43,667 nt of DNA, from positions 1 through 43,667 of the forward strand of contig JAGHVD010000050.1 in assembly GCA_018064475.1 (NCBI GenBank), written 5' to 3'. How positions within the stretch are numbered: position 1 is the first letter of the stretch; every line of letters starts with the position of its first letter. The DNA comes from Candidatus Scatonaster coprocaballi. GTDB taxonomy: Bacteria > Bacillota > Clostridia > Saccharofermentanales > Saccharofermentanaceae. Positions 26,514-34,757 of this stretch are shown here, piece by piece. Position numbers and translations under genes: made by a program. The notes beneath the pieces were generated by a model that searched no databases, was not told the origin of the DNA, and worked only from the letters and a program-made list of their open reading frames with translations.

Positions 26514-27749
26514 TTAATATCTGTCTAATAATTCTTCAATTCGTACTTGATCAAGTAAAGACTTGAAACGATCAACAGGCGTAATGAGTTTGCCAATCGA
26601 TTCATCAACATTGATTGCATCGATCAGACGAGCAACAAATGGTGTCATATTTACATCTACATACCAGTTCGTCTCATGGAGTTCCGCTGGACGATAGGTA
26701 AGATTCGTACAATATACTTGTTTAATGAGCCCTTCTTCATGTGCGCGATTAAAAGGCTCAAGTCCTTCTGTGAAAAGACCGAACGGAGCAGCACAGAAGA
26801 TGTCTCCGGCACCACGTTCACGCATATATTTCGCAGTACGAATCATCGTATTACCCGAATTGATCATATCATCTACAATCAGTACCTTCTTGCCTTTCGG
26901 GTCATCGCCCAAGAAACGATAACTCTTAATCTTATAGTTACCATCCTCGTCGATCTTGGTGTAGTCACGATCACGATAGAAGATACCCAGAGGCAACTCT
27001 AACATAGAAGAGTAGAAGATTGCACGGGAAACCGCTGTTTCGTCAGGGCTTACGATCATCATGTTATCTTTGTCAATGTGCAATTCAGGGTTTCTTGCAA
27101 TTAATGTGCTAATGATTTTATATGCGGATTTCGGCATCTCGATGCCCATGAGTGGTACTGCGTTGATAATACGAGGATCATGCGGATCGAATACAATCAA
27201 ATTGGATACGCCATGTCTGTATAAGTCTTTCAACATCTGCGCACAATCAAGGGATTCACGGCTGATGCAGTGATCCTGTCGACCTTCGTACAAGAAAGGC
27301 ATGATAACATTGATACGTCTTGCTTTGCCGCGTACGGCCATAATGATTCGCAGAAGATCACGGAAATGATCATCCGGACTCTTGAAGTGAACCTCGCCAG
27401 AGAGCGAGAAGGTCTCATCATGTGAAAGAACGTCGGTAATGATAAAAATATCATGACCACGTACGGTTTGACTCAAAGTAACCTTTCCTTCGCCTGTTTG
27501 GAAACGAGTAAAATGGGCTTTAATCGTGAAATCCTTACGTAGATAGCCAACGCTGTTTACATAAGGACTTACATTTTGTTGTTGTCTCAGAAGTCTTTTC
27601 TGGTATAAAGTGTCGTTCACTTCACGAACAAAAGCCTCGTTGGAGGTGTGTGAAATGATACCAATTGGTCCAAAGGGCTCCATGATGTATCCACGATAGT
27701 CTTGATCGGTAGACCCCTCATAACTCGATGAAGCTATGTTTTCCGACAT
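26514..27749 (-). CDS. Ribose-phosphate pyrophosphokinase-like, divergent long form (copy 1)
   Basis: A 411-residue paralogue of the next gene, alignable end to end. It keeps the fold landmarks (RFQTGEGK, YEGRQDHCISRES, FDPHDPRI, SPDETAVSRA, PRPP loop VLIVDDMINSGNTM). The catalytic flexible loop, KRRDY in its partner, reads RDRDY here, so the lysine needed for phosphoryl transfer in characterised PRPP synthetases is Arg and the next Arg is Asp; GG after the PDE is TA. It could be a less active or regulatory subunit. GGAGG lies five bases before the ATG. First gene of the prs-rqcH operon. Confidence 0.88.
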   Translation of the reverse strand: MSENIASSSYEGSTDQDYRGYIMEPFGPIGIISHTSNEAFVREVNDTLYQKRLLRQQQNVSPYVNSVGYLRKDFTIKAHFTRFQTGEGKVTLSQTVRGHDIFIITDVLSHDETFSLSGEVHFKSPDDHFRDLLRIIMAVRGKARRINVIMPFLYEGRQDHCISRESLDCAQMLKDLYRHGVSNLIVFDPHDPRIINAVPLMGIEMPKSAYKIISTLIARNPELHIDKDNMMIVSPDETAVSRAIFYSSMLELPLGIFYRDRDYTKIDEDGNYKIKSYRFLGDDPKGKKVLIVDDMINSGNTMIRTAKYMRERGAGDIFCAAPFGLFTEGLEPFNRAHEEGLIKQVYCTNLTYRPAELHETNWYVDVNMTPFVARLIDAINVDESIGKLITPVDRFKSLLDQVRIEELLDRY

Positions 27750-27792
27750 AACACCCTCCGCAATAATCAGATTAGCTGATCGCTACAGAAAT

Positions 27793-27821
27793 AGTATAAC
27801 GCAATTGCTTTGATTTTGTAA
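27793..27821 (-). promoter_or_regulatory. Promoter of the prs-rqcH operon
   Basis: On the minus strand: TTACAA, a 17-base spacer and TATACT, about 44 bases before the first prs ATG. It sits in the 205-base divergent gap with engB, whose other content is the dyad at 27851-27912. Confidence 0.55.
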
Positions 27822-27850
27822 TGTAATCTTTTTAGAATTATTCATAAAAA

Positions 27851-27912
27851 AAGCAAGTGAAATAGTCAGAATGCATATAATTTGTTTATATGTTCCGTTT
27901 TGACTTGCTTTC
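27851..27912. repeat. Nested dyad in the prs/engB divergent gap
   Basis: Outer arms AAAGCAAGT (27851-27859) and ACTTGCTTT (27904-27912) are perfectly complementary. Between them lies a second perfect hairpin, CATATAA (27875-27881) with TTATATG (27887-27893). On the minus strand the outer stem runs into seven T, like a terminator, though no minus-strand gene lies immediately upstream of it. On the plus strand TATAAT occurs inside at 27877-27882. Confidence 0.5.
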
Positions 27913-27954
27913 GTACAAAGATGTTGGGTATCATATTGAGGATAGGAGGGGGAA

Positions 27955-28551
27955 ATGGGCATACAGTTTAGAAATACTAAGTTATGGGGCGTTGCGTCGG
28001 ACTTGAGCGGATGCCCGAAGACAGATATTCCGGAGATCGTTCTCTCAGGCAAGTCAAATGTCGGAAAGTCTTCTCTTGTCAATGCTTTGGCTGATAATCG
28101 CAAGCTTGCTCGTGTGAGCGCTACGCCAGGCAAGACTCGACTTGTTGTGTATTTTGATGTGGATGGTAAGCTATTACTGGCCGATCTTCCTGGATATGGA
28201 TATGCGAAGGCTTCGAAGGATGTGAAAGAGAAGTTCAACAAACTTTGTGATCAGTATTTTGTGTCCGGCCGTAAATTCAAACTCGTATTGCACCTTATTG
28301 ATATTCGTCATGCTCCGTCCGAAGACGACATTCGCATGTTGGAATATATGAATCATAACGCGATTCCTTATTTTCTTGTGTTTACAAAGTGTGATAAGTT
28401 CTCTCGTGCGCAACTTAATCGTCAACTTGAGGAATTTTCGAAGATACTTGATTTTCACGATGATGCGCATTGTTTTGCGGTTTCAGCTGAGAAGAAGGTT
28501 GGACTGGATGATCTTCGCCAAGCAATTGAAGCATATGTTCTAGAATCATGA
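27955..28551 (+). CDS. engB: Ribosome biogenesis GTPase EngB/YsxC
   Basis: Essential GTPase that helps assemble the 50S subunit. In 198 residues it shows SGKSNVGKSSLVNAL (G1), the conserved Thr in ATPGKTR (G2), ADLPGYGYAK (G3), FTKCDKFS (G4) and AVSAEKKVG (G5), all typical. AGGAGGGGG stands before the ATG. A possible promoter is TTGCTT (27906-27911), an 18-base spacer and TATCAT (27930-27935), of low confidence. In many Firmicutes engB follows clpX/lon; here it leads comEC and holA instead. Confidence 0.96.
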   Translation: MGIQFRNTKLWGVASDLSGCPKTDIPEIVLSGKSNVGKSSLVNALADNRKLARVSATPGKTRLVVYFDVDGKLLLADLPGYGYAKASKDVKEKFNKLCDQYFVSGRKFKLVLHLIDIRHAPSEDDIRMLEYMNHNAIPYFLVFTKCDKFSRAQLNRQLEEFSKILDFHDDAHCFAVSAEKKVGLDDLRQAIEAYVLES

Positions 28552-28557
28552 AATTAT

Positions 28558-31041
28558 TTGACTGATGAAGAGCATATACTTGCACCATTTCGACAAATTG
28601 TCTGTTATTGTCTGAAAATGTCGAAAACTCCTAGGTTTTATGCCGATACAATGTATCCATTCTTAATCGGAAAGTGGGTGCATATGTTGAACTTGTGTAA
28701 TGATCAGCAGATTCATATGGGAAGTCCCACGTTCAATCTTCGAGAATGGTTATCTCGTATTGAGAGAAGTTTTCGTCGCCGACCAATGGTCTATGTCCTG
28801 ATGATGGGCTTGATTGGTGGGTATGTTGGCTTTTACGCTTCTCGCAGAATCTCAATTGTTTCCGCGATTGTTGGAACACTCATCTGTTCGACTCAGTTTT
28901 GTAGAGATGGTCTTGATTTTCGACAGAAAATGACCTGTTTGGTTGGTATGACGTTCTTTTGTGCGTTAATTGTAGGCTTTCAGCTATGGAATCACCGAGT
29001 TTCTCGACTGCCGACGAACGAAATGTATGATGGAACAGCTGTCGTATGTTCAGCTAATAGCCATAATGTGGGCTACAAGAATGTCATTCTTCAATTAGAA
29101 AATGACGAGAAAGTAGTCCTTCTTACTGATGAACAGTTCCTATATGGTACGAAATTGAAAATTCAATGCCAATTATCCATGATTTCGGCCTCCGGCAATC
29201 CAGGAGATGTTGATCTTCAAGACTATTACCGTAAACAGGGCATCGTGAGAAGTATCGATTCACTTCGTATTCATAAAACGTCTACATCTACCCATAATCC
29301 GATATATTTGCTGTTTCGACTGGGGGCGACCATATCAGAGACCATACATGACTACTGGTTAGAACTCACTGATATCCAGACTTCTGCGTTTCTTTCAGCC
29401 ATGATCGCCGGCAATGATTCATACTTAAGTCGGTCAGATAAACAAAACTTCTCCAGAAGCAATATGATTCACATTCTTGTGGTTTCCGGAGCTCACGTAA
29501 GTTATTTCTCCACGACTATTCTTACACTTCTTTCTTTTTGTACGAATAATCGTAAGAAGAAGTGGTATGCCGTGATGATTCTTCTGATTTGTTTTGGGTT
29601 TGTCTGTGGTTGGTCTGGTTCCGTTACAAGAAGTATTGTCATGTATTTGCTGATCACTGCTATTTCAATGTTTGGGAAAACGGTTGACCGACTTTCAACT
29701 TGTGCATTCAGTGCACTAGGATTAATTGTTTTAGATCCTTTTTCCATGTTCTCGTCAGGAGTTCTGTTATCGTTTGGGGCAACCCTTTCCATATCTGTTT
29801 TCCTTCAGCGAGTCGAATCTGGCATGAAGAAACAATTTTCATTTCTTCCAGATGAAGTAATCTGTACGATATCCTGCTTTATTTGTGCTCAAGTTGGAAT
29901 GATGCCAATACTGATATCGATGGGCAGTTCGTATTCATTGTTAAGAATTGCCGCTGTTCTTCTTGCTGGATTTCCTGCAGAAATCATTTGTTCGCTTGGA
30001 TTGATTATTTCTTTGGTTAGCATTCTGATTCCGATTACATGTATGAAACGATTGCTGTTTGTTCCGCTTCGTGGATTGATCAGCTTACTTGTGCAAATCG
30101 CTGAGATTGGTGCTAGTCGTACTTCTGATAACTTTTCTTTCGCACGAATGCCGATGACGTTGATTATTGCGCTGTTGGGTGTTTTCTTGATTTGTGTGTG
30201 TCCATCTGGATTGCGTCGATGGATTACAGTATTCGTATCGACCTTGGCCGCCGCAATATATGCTATTCCCATGTCTGGTAAGTATAAGAACGAGTGCCAG
30301 GTGTATTTCTTGGATGTAGGGCAAGGTGATAGTACTCTGATCCAATACTGCAATACCAACATTCTGATAGATGGAGGTAATCTCGGAAACGGTGATGTCA
30401 TCCGTTCTGTAATGGATTATCTTGACATTGATCAGATTGATATGGCGCTGATGTCACATTTGGATATTGATCATGTTGGTGGAATCCTTGAACTATATGA
30501 TTCAGGTGATATTTCGGATGTATATGCTCCTTTTTGGGGAGAAAGCGAAGATATGTACGAATTGGAGAGTATTTATCCTCAACTACCTGATTCGGTCAAG
30601 ATATTACGGGGAGGAGATGTGGTATCGATTGATCCAGACTTATCCTTTGAGTGTATTTGGCCAGTGTTGCCGTCAAGTGGTGGAAATGCTGATTCTCTGG
30701 TTGTTCTTCTACATGCTTTCGATACATCTGTGCTTTTTACCGGTGATATAGATGAAAATGTTGAGAATCTTCTTCCCAGTTCAAAGCTTCAAACAGCTCA
30801 AATCCTGAAAGTGGCGCACCATGGAAGCCGGTTCTCTACATCAGAAAACTTTCTTCAAGGAAAATTCTTTCGTGCAGCAGTGATTAGTGTAGGGTATAAT
30901 CATTATGGTCATCCGACAGAAGAAGTGCTTCATCGGTTGGAAGATGCGGATATTGAATACTTCCGTACGGATGAGAATGGTTGCGTGCTCCTGACGATCG
31001 ACGATTGCGGGTGGACGATGGATTACTATTTTGATTGTTGA
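28558..31041 (+). CDS. comEC: ComEC/Rec2-type DNA uptake channel
   Basis: ComEC forms the inner-membrane channel for single-stranded DNA in transformation, and its metallo-beta-lactamase part is thought to degrade the other strand. The architecture is complete: DUF4131-like N-terminal membrane part, Competence domain with IHILVVSGAHVSYFS near residue 303 and many hydrophobic segments, and a C-terminal metallo-beta-lactamase domain with YFLDVGQGDSTLIQ near 582, SHLDIDHVGG near 633, TGDID near 728 and KVAHHGS near 750. No comEA lies beside it. The TTG start has no ribosome site; in-frame ATGs at 28618, 28651, 28684 and 28717 are alternatives, so the N-terminus is uncertain. Confidence 0.9.
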   Translation: MTDEEHILAPFRQIVCYCLKMSKTPRFYADTMYPFLIGKWVHMLNLCNDQQIHMGSPTFNLREWLSRIERSFRRRPMVYVLMMGLIGGYVGFYASRRISIVSAIVGTLICSTQFCRDGLDFRQKMTCLVGMTFFCALIVGFQLWNHRVSRLPTNEMYDGTAVVCSANSHNVGYKNVILQLENDEKVVLLTDEQFLYGTKLKIQCQLSMISASGNPGDVDLQDYYRKQGIVRSIDSLRIHKTSTSTHNPIYLLFRLGATISETIHDYWLELTDIQTSAFLSAMIAGNDSYLSRSDKQNFSRSNMIHILVVSGAHVSYFSTTILTLLSFCTNNRKKKWYAVMILLICFGFVCGWSGSVTRSIVMYLLITAISMFGKTVDRLSTCAFSALGLIVLDPFSMFSSGVLLSFGATLSISVFLQRVESGMKKQFSFLPDEVICTISCFICAQVGMMPILISMGSSYSLLRIAAVLLAGFPAEIICSLGLIISLVSILIPITCMKRLLFVPLRGLISLLVQIAEIGASRTSDNFSFARMPMTLIIALLGVFLICVCPSGLRRWITVFVSTLAAAIYAIPMSGKYKNECQVYFLDVGQGDSTLIQYCNTNILIDGGNLGNGDVIRSVMDYLDIDQIDMALMSHLDIDHVGGILELYDSGDISDVYAPFWGESEDMYELESIYPQLPDSVKILRGGDVVSIDPDLSFECIWPVLPSSGGNADSLVVLLHAFDTSVLFTGDIDENVENLLPSSKLQTAQILKVAHHGSRFSTSENFLQGKFFRAAVISVGYNHYGHPTEEVLHRLEDADIEYFRTDENGCVLLTIDDCGWTMDYYFDC

Positions 31042-31049
31042 GGGCGACT

Positions 31050-32093
31050 ATGGCCAAGACTGAACAAACAAAGAAATATAGAGATTACGGGAACTTGATG
31101 CGCGAACTGAAAACGGCGGAAACATCGAGGATGTACCTGTTTTTTGGTGAAGAGAAGCTGCTTATGGAGATGGCTCTTCGAGCAGTAAAGCAATTCTACG
31201 TTTCTTCCGGTGCCGAGAGCCTTGATTATTACGTAAAAGATTGTACAAATTCTGAACTTGAAATCGGTGATTTCCTTGGATTAATTGGTTCTCCTCCATT
31301 CCTTTCTCGTGCAAGAGTAACCGTAATAAAGAATTCTAACTGGTGGTCTACGCGGGCACCATCGAGTCCGAAAGAATTAGAAGCGTGGAAAAAGTGTCTG
31401 GATTCTATCCCTGATTATTGTCTTGTAGTCTTCTTTGAAGATAAAGTGGATAAGCGTAAGAAACAGATGCTTGATTATGCCGATCAAGTCGGTGAGATAT
31501 TCGAATTCTCCATCCAGAGTGAGGAAGAATTAGGGAAGTGGATTCGCAAGAAGTTTGCTGATAACAAGATTACTATACAATCTGATTGTGTTTCTAGCCT
31601 GATCAGTCGCGTGGATGCTTCGATGCAAGTTCTGCTGAATGAAATCAATAAGATTACGCTCTATTGCATAAATAAGAATGTAACGGCTATCGATATGAAT
31701 CTTCTTGACCGGTTAAGCATTCCGGATGTTCATGCTTCTGTGTTCAATATGACGGATGCAATTGGCATGAAAGATGCAGGACGTGCATTGGCCATTTTCA
31801 ATGATTTGATTTTGCTTAAAGAACCTATTCCAAAGATTCGACTTATGTTGGCTCGCCATTTCCGCCAATTGATCTGTGCGAAAGAACTGGGCGATTATCA
31901 GGCTATCATCAACGAGTTGAAAGTTCGTCCTTTTGTGGCGCGTAACCTAATGAATCAGGCACGTGGATTCACATTGGAACAGCTTGAACGAATTTATGGA
32001 CTCTGTTTTGATTCGGATCAGTGGGTGAAGACCGGTCGGATGGAGGATCGTACTTCTATGGAAGTTCTTCTTTCTGCGGCGGGAAAGATATAA
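31050..32093 (+). CDS. holA: DNA polymerase III subunit delta
   Basis: Delta is the wrench of the clamp loader that opens the beta ring. The 347-residue protein has the HolA layout: SRMYLFFGEEKLLMEMALRAV at the N-terminus, LIGSPPFLSRARVTVIKNS, and a C-terminal collar-like helical part (IPKIRLMLARHFRQLICAKEL, RNLMNQARGFTLEQL). Delta often lacks a P-loop, as here. I chose ATG 31050, with GAGGG just upstream; it starts 8 bases after comEC, the usual Firmicutes neighbour, which supports the call. Confidence 0.92.
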   Translation: MAKTEQTKKYRDYGNLMRELKTAETSRMYLFFGEEKLLMEMALRAVKQFYVSSGAESLDYYVKDCTNSELEIGDFLGLIGSPPFLSRARVTVIKNSNWWSTRAPSSPKELEAWKKCLDSIPDYCLVVFFEDKVDKRKKQMLDYADQVGEIFEFSIQSEEELGKWIRKKFADNKITIQSDCVSSLISRVDASMQVLLNEINKITLYCINKNVTAIDMNLLDRLSIPDVHASVFNMTDAIGMKDAGRALAIFNDLILLKEPIPKIRLMLARHFRQLICAKELGDYQAIINELKVRPFVARNLMNQARGFTLEQLERIYGLCFDSDQWVKTGRMEDRTSMEVLLSAAGKI

Positions 32094-32099
32094 ATTGCG

Positions 32100-32128
32100 T
32101 TGACGTATAAGGGGAATTAGGATAGAAT
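32100..32128 (+). promoter_or_regulatory. Promoter of icd
   Basis: TTGACG, a 17-base spacer and TAGAAT: among the best -35/-10 pairs in the window. It starts 7 bases after the holA stop. Confidence 0.7.
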
Positions 32129-32159
32129 CAATGAGAATTTTCAAGATGTGGAGGAGCAT

Positions 32160-33359
32160 ATGGCCAAGATTCAAATGAAGACGCCATTGGTAGAGATGGA
32201 TGGCGATGAAATGACACGAATTATCTGGAAGCAGATAAAGGAGATTGTGCTCGAGCCGTTTGTTGACCTAAAGACAGAATATTTTGATTTGGGTCTGCCT
32301 CATCGTGATGAGACAGATGACCAGGTTACAATTGATGCTGCGAATCGTGCTGCAGAGTTAGGTGTTGCAGTAAAGTGCGCAACGATTACCCCGAATGCAC
32401 AGCGAATGGATGAATACAAGCTTAAGCAGATGTGGAAGAGCCCGAATGGAACGATCCGTGCGATTCTGGATGGAACTGTTTTCCGTGCACCAATCTTGGT
32501 AAAGGGGATCAGTCCTTTCGTTTCTTGCTGGAAGAAGCCGATTACTTTGGCTCGTCATGCTTATGGCGATGTTTATCGCGATACAGAAATGTATGTTTCC
32601 GATAAGGCTACTGCTGAATTAGTCGTTACATATGAAGATGGACATCAGGAAGTGAAGAAAATCCATGATTTTAAAGGCCCTGGCGTAATTGAGGGTATGC
32701 ACAACCTGGATGCTTCGATTGAAGCATTTGCTCGTTCTTGTTTCATGTATGCGCTTGATATCCATCAGGATTTGTGGTTTGCAACGAAGGATACAATCTC
32801 TAAAGTATACGACCACCGATTCAAGGATATTTTCCAAGAGATATATGACAAGGAATTCAAAGATCGCTTTGAGGAAGCCGGAATTACATATTTCTACACA
32901 TTGATCGATGACGCGGTTGCGCGTGTAATGAGATCTGAAGGTGGTATGTTATGGGCATGCAAGAACTACGATGGAGACGTAATGTCTGACATGGTTGCTT
33001 CTGCTTGCGGAAGTCTGGCCATGATGACATCCGTATTGGTTTCTCCTTCCGGTAAATACGAGTTTGAGGCTGCTCATGGTACAGTTACTCGTCATTATTA
33101 TCGTTACTTGAAGGGTGAGACTACGTCCACAAACCCGATGGCAACACTCTTTGCATGGAGTGGTGCATTGAGAAAACGCGGTCAGCTTGATGGTCTGGAT
33201 GATCTTGTTGCTTTTGCTGATAAACTGGAGAAGGCTTCCATCGAAACGATTGAAGAGGGCACAATTACCGGCGATTTGAATAGCTTGTTGGAGCATCCTA
33301 ATAAACGTGTTGTAAACACTGAAGAATTCTTACGCGCTATTGCAGCTAAATTAGCTTAA
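32160..33359 (+). CDS. icd: Isocitrate dehydrogenase (NADP+), eukaryote-like type
   Basis: Oxidatively decarboxylates isocitrate to 2-oxoglutarate, supplying glutamate carbon and NADPH. The 399-residue protein is of the subfamily shared with eukaryotic cytosolic IDH1 rather than E. coli Icd: [20 protein letters not shown] at the start, [23 protein letters not shown] with the substrate-binding Ser/Asn, [16 protein letters not shown] with metal-binding Asp, and [14 protein letters not shown] near the NADP site. ATG 32160 is preceded by GGAGG; a GTG four codons earlier overlaps that site. It has its own promoter and is followed 16 bases later by a SEC-C gene. Confidence 0.96.
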   Translation: MAKIQMKTPLVEMDGDEMTRIIWKQIKEIVLEPFVDLKTEYFDLGLPHRDETDDQVTIDAANRAAELGVAVKCATITPNAQRMDEYKLKQMWKSPNGTIRAILDGTVFRAPILVKGISPFVSCWKKPITLARHAYGDVYRDTEMYVSDKATAELVVTYEDGHQEVKKIHDFKGPGVIEGMHNLDASIEAFARSCFMYALDIHQDLWFATKDTISKVYDHRFKDIFQEIYDKEFKDRFEEAGITYFYTLIDDAVARVMRSEGGMLWACKNYDGDVMSDMVASACGSLAMMTSVLVSPSGKYEFEAAHGTVTRHYYRYLKGETTSTNPMATLFAWSGALRKRGQLDGLDDLVAFADKLEKASIETIEEGTITGDLNSLLEHPNKRVVNTEEFLRAIAAKLA

Positions 33360-33375
33360 TTTGGAGGATATAGAA

Positions 33376-33897
33376 ATGGGTTATTTTGAAGATTGGACGA
33401 AACATTCGGAAACAGTTGAAAATGAAGATGCTTACAAGGCATACATTACCAAGTACTATGAACTGGAGAAGGCTGCATATGATGCAATTCTTACCAAGTA
33501 TCCGGATAACAGTGACTTGTTGAATGGCAAAGCGATTGATCTTTGTGAGAAACTCGGTTTCGGCAAAGAGAATATGGAGATCTTCGTTGGATTCCTTGAA
33601 GGCATCAGCACAAGCTTGACCAATGAATTTGATTGCAAGACTGTAACGGATGATTCTGATATTGCTCTTTCTATCGATTATGAGAAACTCTATTACAACA
33701 TGCGCGATGCAAAAGCTGAATGGTTGTATCTCCTGAAGAGCTGGGACAATGTTCTGACTGAAGAGAAAATGCAGGAAATCACTAAGAAGTATCGTGATGA
33801 TAATACTGTTCATGTTGAGAAGATTGGACGTAATGATCCGTGTCCGTGTGGCAGTGGTAAGAAGTATAAGAAGTGCTGCGGTAAGAAAGAGGTTTAA
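33376..33897 (+). CDS. SEC-C motif protein
   Basis: 173 residues. The first about 145 are helical and acidic with no family I recognise (an [20 protein letters not shown] segment near 78). The end is a SEC-C zinc motif, [18 protein letters not shown], with the Cys-x-Cys and Cys-Cys ligands. SEC-C ends occur on SecA, where they bind SecB and ribosomes, and on many small proteins of unknown role. I chose ATG 33376, with GGAGG nine bases upstream. It is co-directional with icd. A reverse-strand frame of similar length overlaps it but has no ribosome site or known motif. Confidence 0.85.
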   Translation: MGYFEDWTKHSETVENEDAYKAYITKYYELEKAAYDAILTKYPDNSDLLNGKAIDLCEKLGFGKENMEIFVGFLEGISTSLTNEFDCKTVTDDSDIALSIDYEKLYYNMRDAKAEWLYLLKSWDNVLTEEKMQEITKKYRDDNTVHVEKIGRNDPCPCGSGKKYKKCCGKKEV

Positions 33898-33919
33898 TTC
33901 TTCCAGCGTCACACTTTGA

Positions 33920-33948
33920 TTGGAAAACTAAATACTGATTCTTTAGAT
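33920..33948 (+). promoter_or_regulatory. Possible radC promoter
   Basis: TTGGAA, a 17-base spacer and TTAGAT, upstream of the hairpins and terminator at 33951-34035. If real, the radC transcript starts with a leader containing a terminator. Confidence 0.35.
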
Positions 33949-33982
33949 GAATAGGCGTATTGCCTAATTGATCGGGAAAATC

Positions 33983-34035
33983 CCGACTGTGAGATGAAAT
34001 TACATGTTTGTATTTCTCTCGCAGTCGGTTTTTTT
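33983..34035 (+). terminator. Strong rho-independent terminator before radC
   Basis: CCGACTGTGAGA pairs with TCTCGCAGTCGG (one G-U), and after a bulged T the stem continues with GAAAT/ATTTC around an 11-base loop. Seven T follow at 34029-34035. It ends the icd-SEC-C transcript or attenuates a radC transcript. Two small hairpins precede it, TAGGC/GCCTA near 33952-33966 and CGGGA/TCCCG at 33973-33985; the second overlaps the terminator stem by three bases. Confidence 0.92.
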
Positions 34036-34061
34036 ATTTCAGAAAAAGGAGGTGAAAACAT

Positions 34062-34757
34062 ATGAAAATTTGTGAGATGAACCCATCTGTTCGTCCTTAT
34101 GAACGTTTGGAAGAGTATGGCGTCAGTGCACTATCTGATGATGAGCTGCTTGCAATTGTGTTGAGAAATGGTACGAAAGGTAAGTCTTCTAAAGAAGTGG
34201 CAGCGCAGATCCTTGCTGAACTTAGTGATTCTGAAGGATTGAGCGGTCTTCATGATTTGACCATAAATGAACTTGCTTCGTTTGAAGGAGTTGGAAGAGT
34301 AAAGGCCATTCAGATATTAGCATGTCTGGAAATCGGAAGAAGAAGTTTACGACCGAATTCCAGTTTTCGATGCCAATTTATTAATTCTGAATATGCGATT
34401 CGTTTTTTTGAAGAACGAATGTCATTTCTTCCTCAAGAGGAAATACAAGTGGTTTCACTGGATGCACAGAACAGATTGATTTCTTGCGATGTCATCGGCA
34501 AGGGCGGAATCAGCGGAGTTGGTGTATGTGAACGAGAACTGTTTCGATTTGCAGTCAAATCAAACGCAGCAGGTGTCATTCTTGCACACAATCATCCAAG
34601 TGGAGATCCGACGCCGAGCCATGACGACATTGAATCAACATGGAGAATCATGAAATGTGGAGCCATGATCGGAATTGAAGTCGTCGATCACATTATTGTA
34701 GGAAGAGGTTTAAGCGTAAGCATGAAGAAAGATGGATTTATGGAGGTGTTCGAATGA
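34062..34757 (+). CDS. radC: RadC family JAB/JAMM domain protein
   Basis: 231 residues: a helix-hairpin-helix-like N-terminal part (NELASFEGVGRVKAIQILACLEIG) and a C-terminal JAMM metal site, with the Glu in EEIQVVSLDAQ and the HNHPSGDPTPSHDD cluster near 185. The original radiation phenotype proved to belong to another gene, and the true role of RadC is unsettled. Strong site AAAGGAGGTG before the ATG. In many Clostridia radC stands directly upstream of mreB; here DUF5688 follows by ATGA overlap and mreB is missing. Confidence 0.93.
   Translation: MKICEMNPSVRPYERLEEYGVSALSDDELLAIVLRNGTKGKSSKEVAAQILAELSDSEGLSGLHDLTINELASFEGVGRVKAIQILACLEIGRRSLRPNSSFRCQFINSEYAIRFFEERMSFLPQEEIQVVSLDAQNRLISCDVIGKGGISGVGVCERELFRFAVKSNAAGVILAHNHPSGDPTPSHDDIESTWRIMKCGAMIGIEVVDHIIVGRGLSVSMKKDGFMEVFE

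Noticed and set aside
33346-33912. Minus-strand open frame of 188 codons over the SEC-C gene
   Set aside because: The plus strand codes a clear SEC-C motif with a good ribosome site; the reverse product is a hydrophobic shadow without a start signal.
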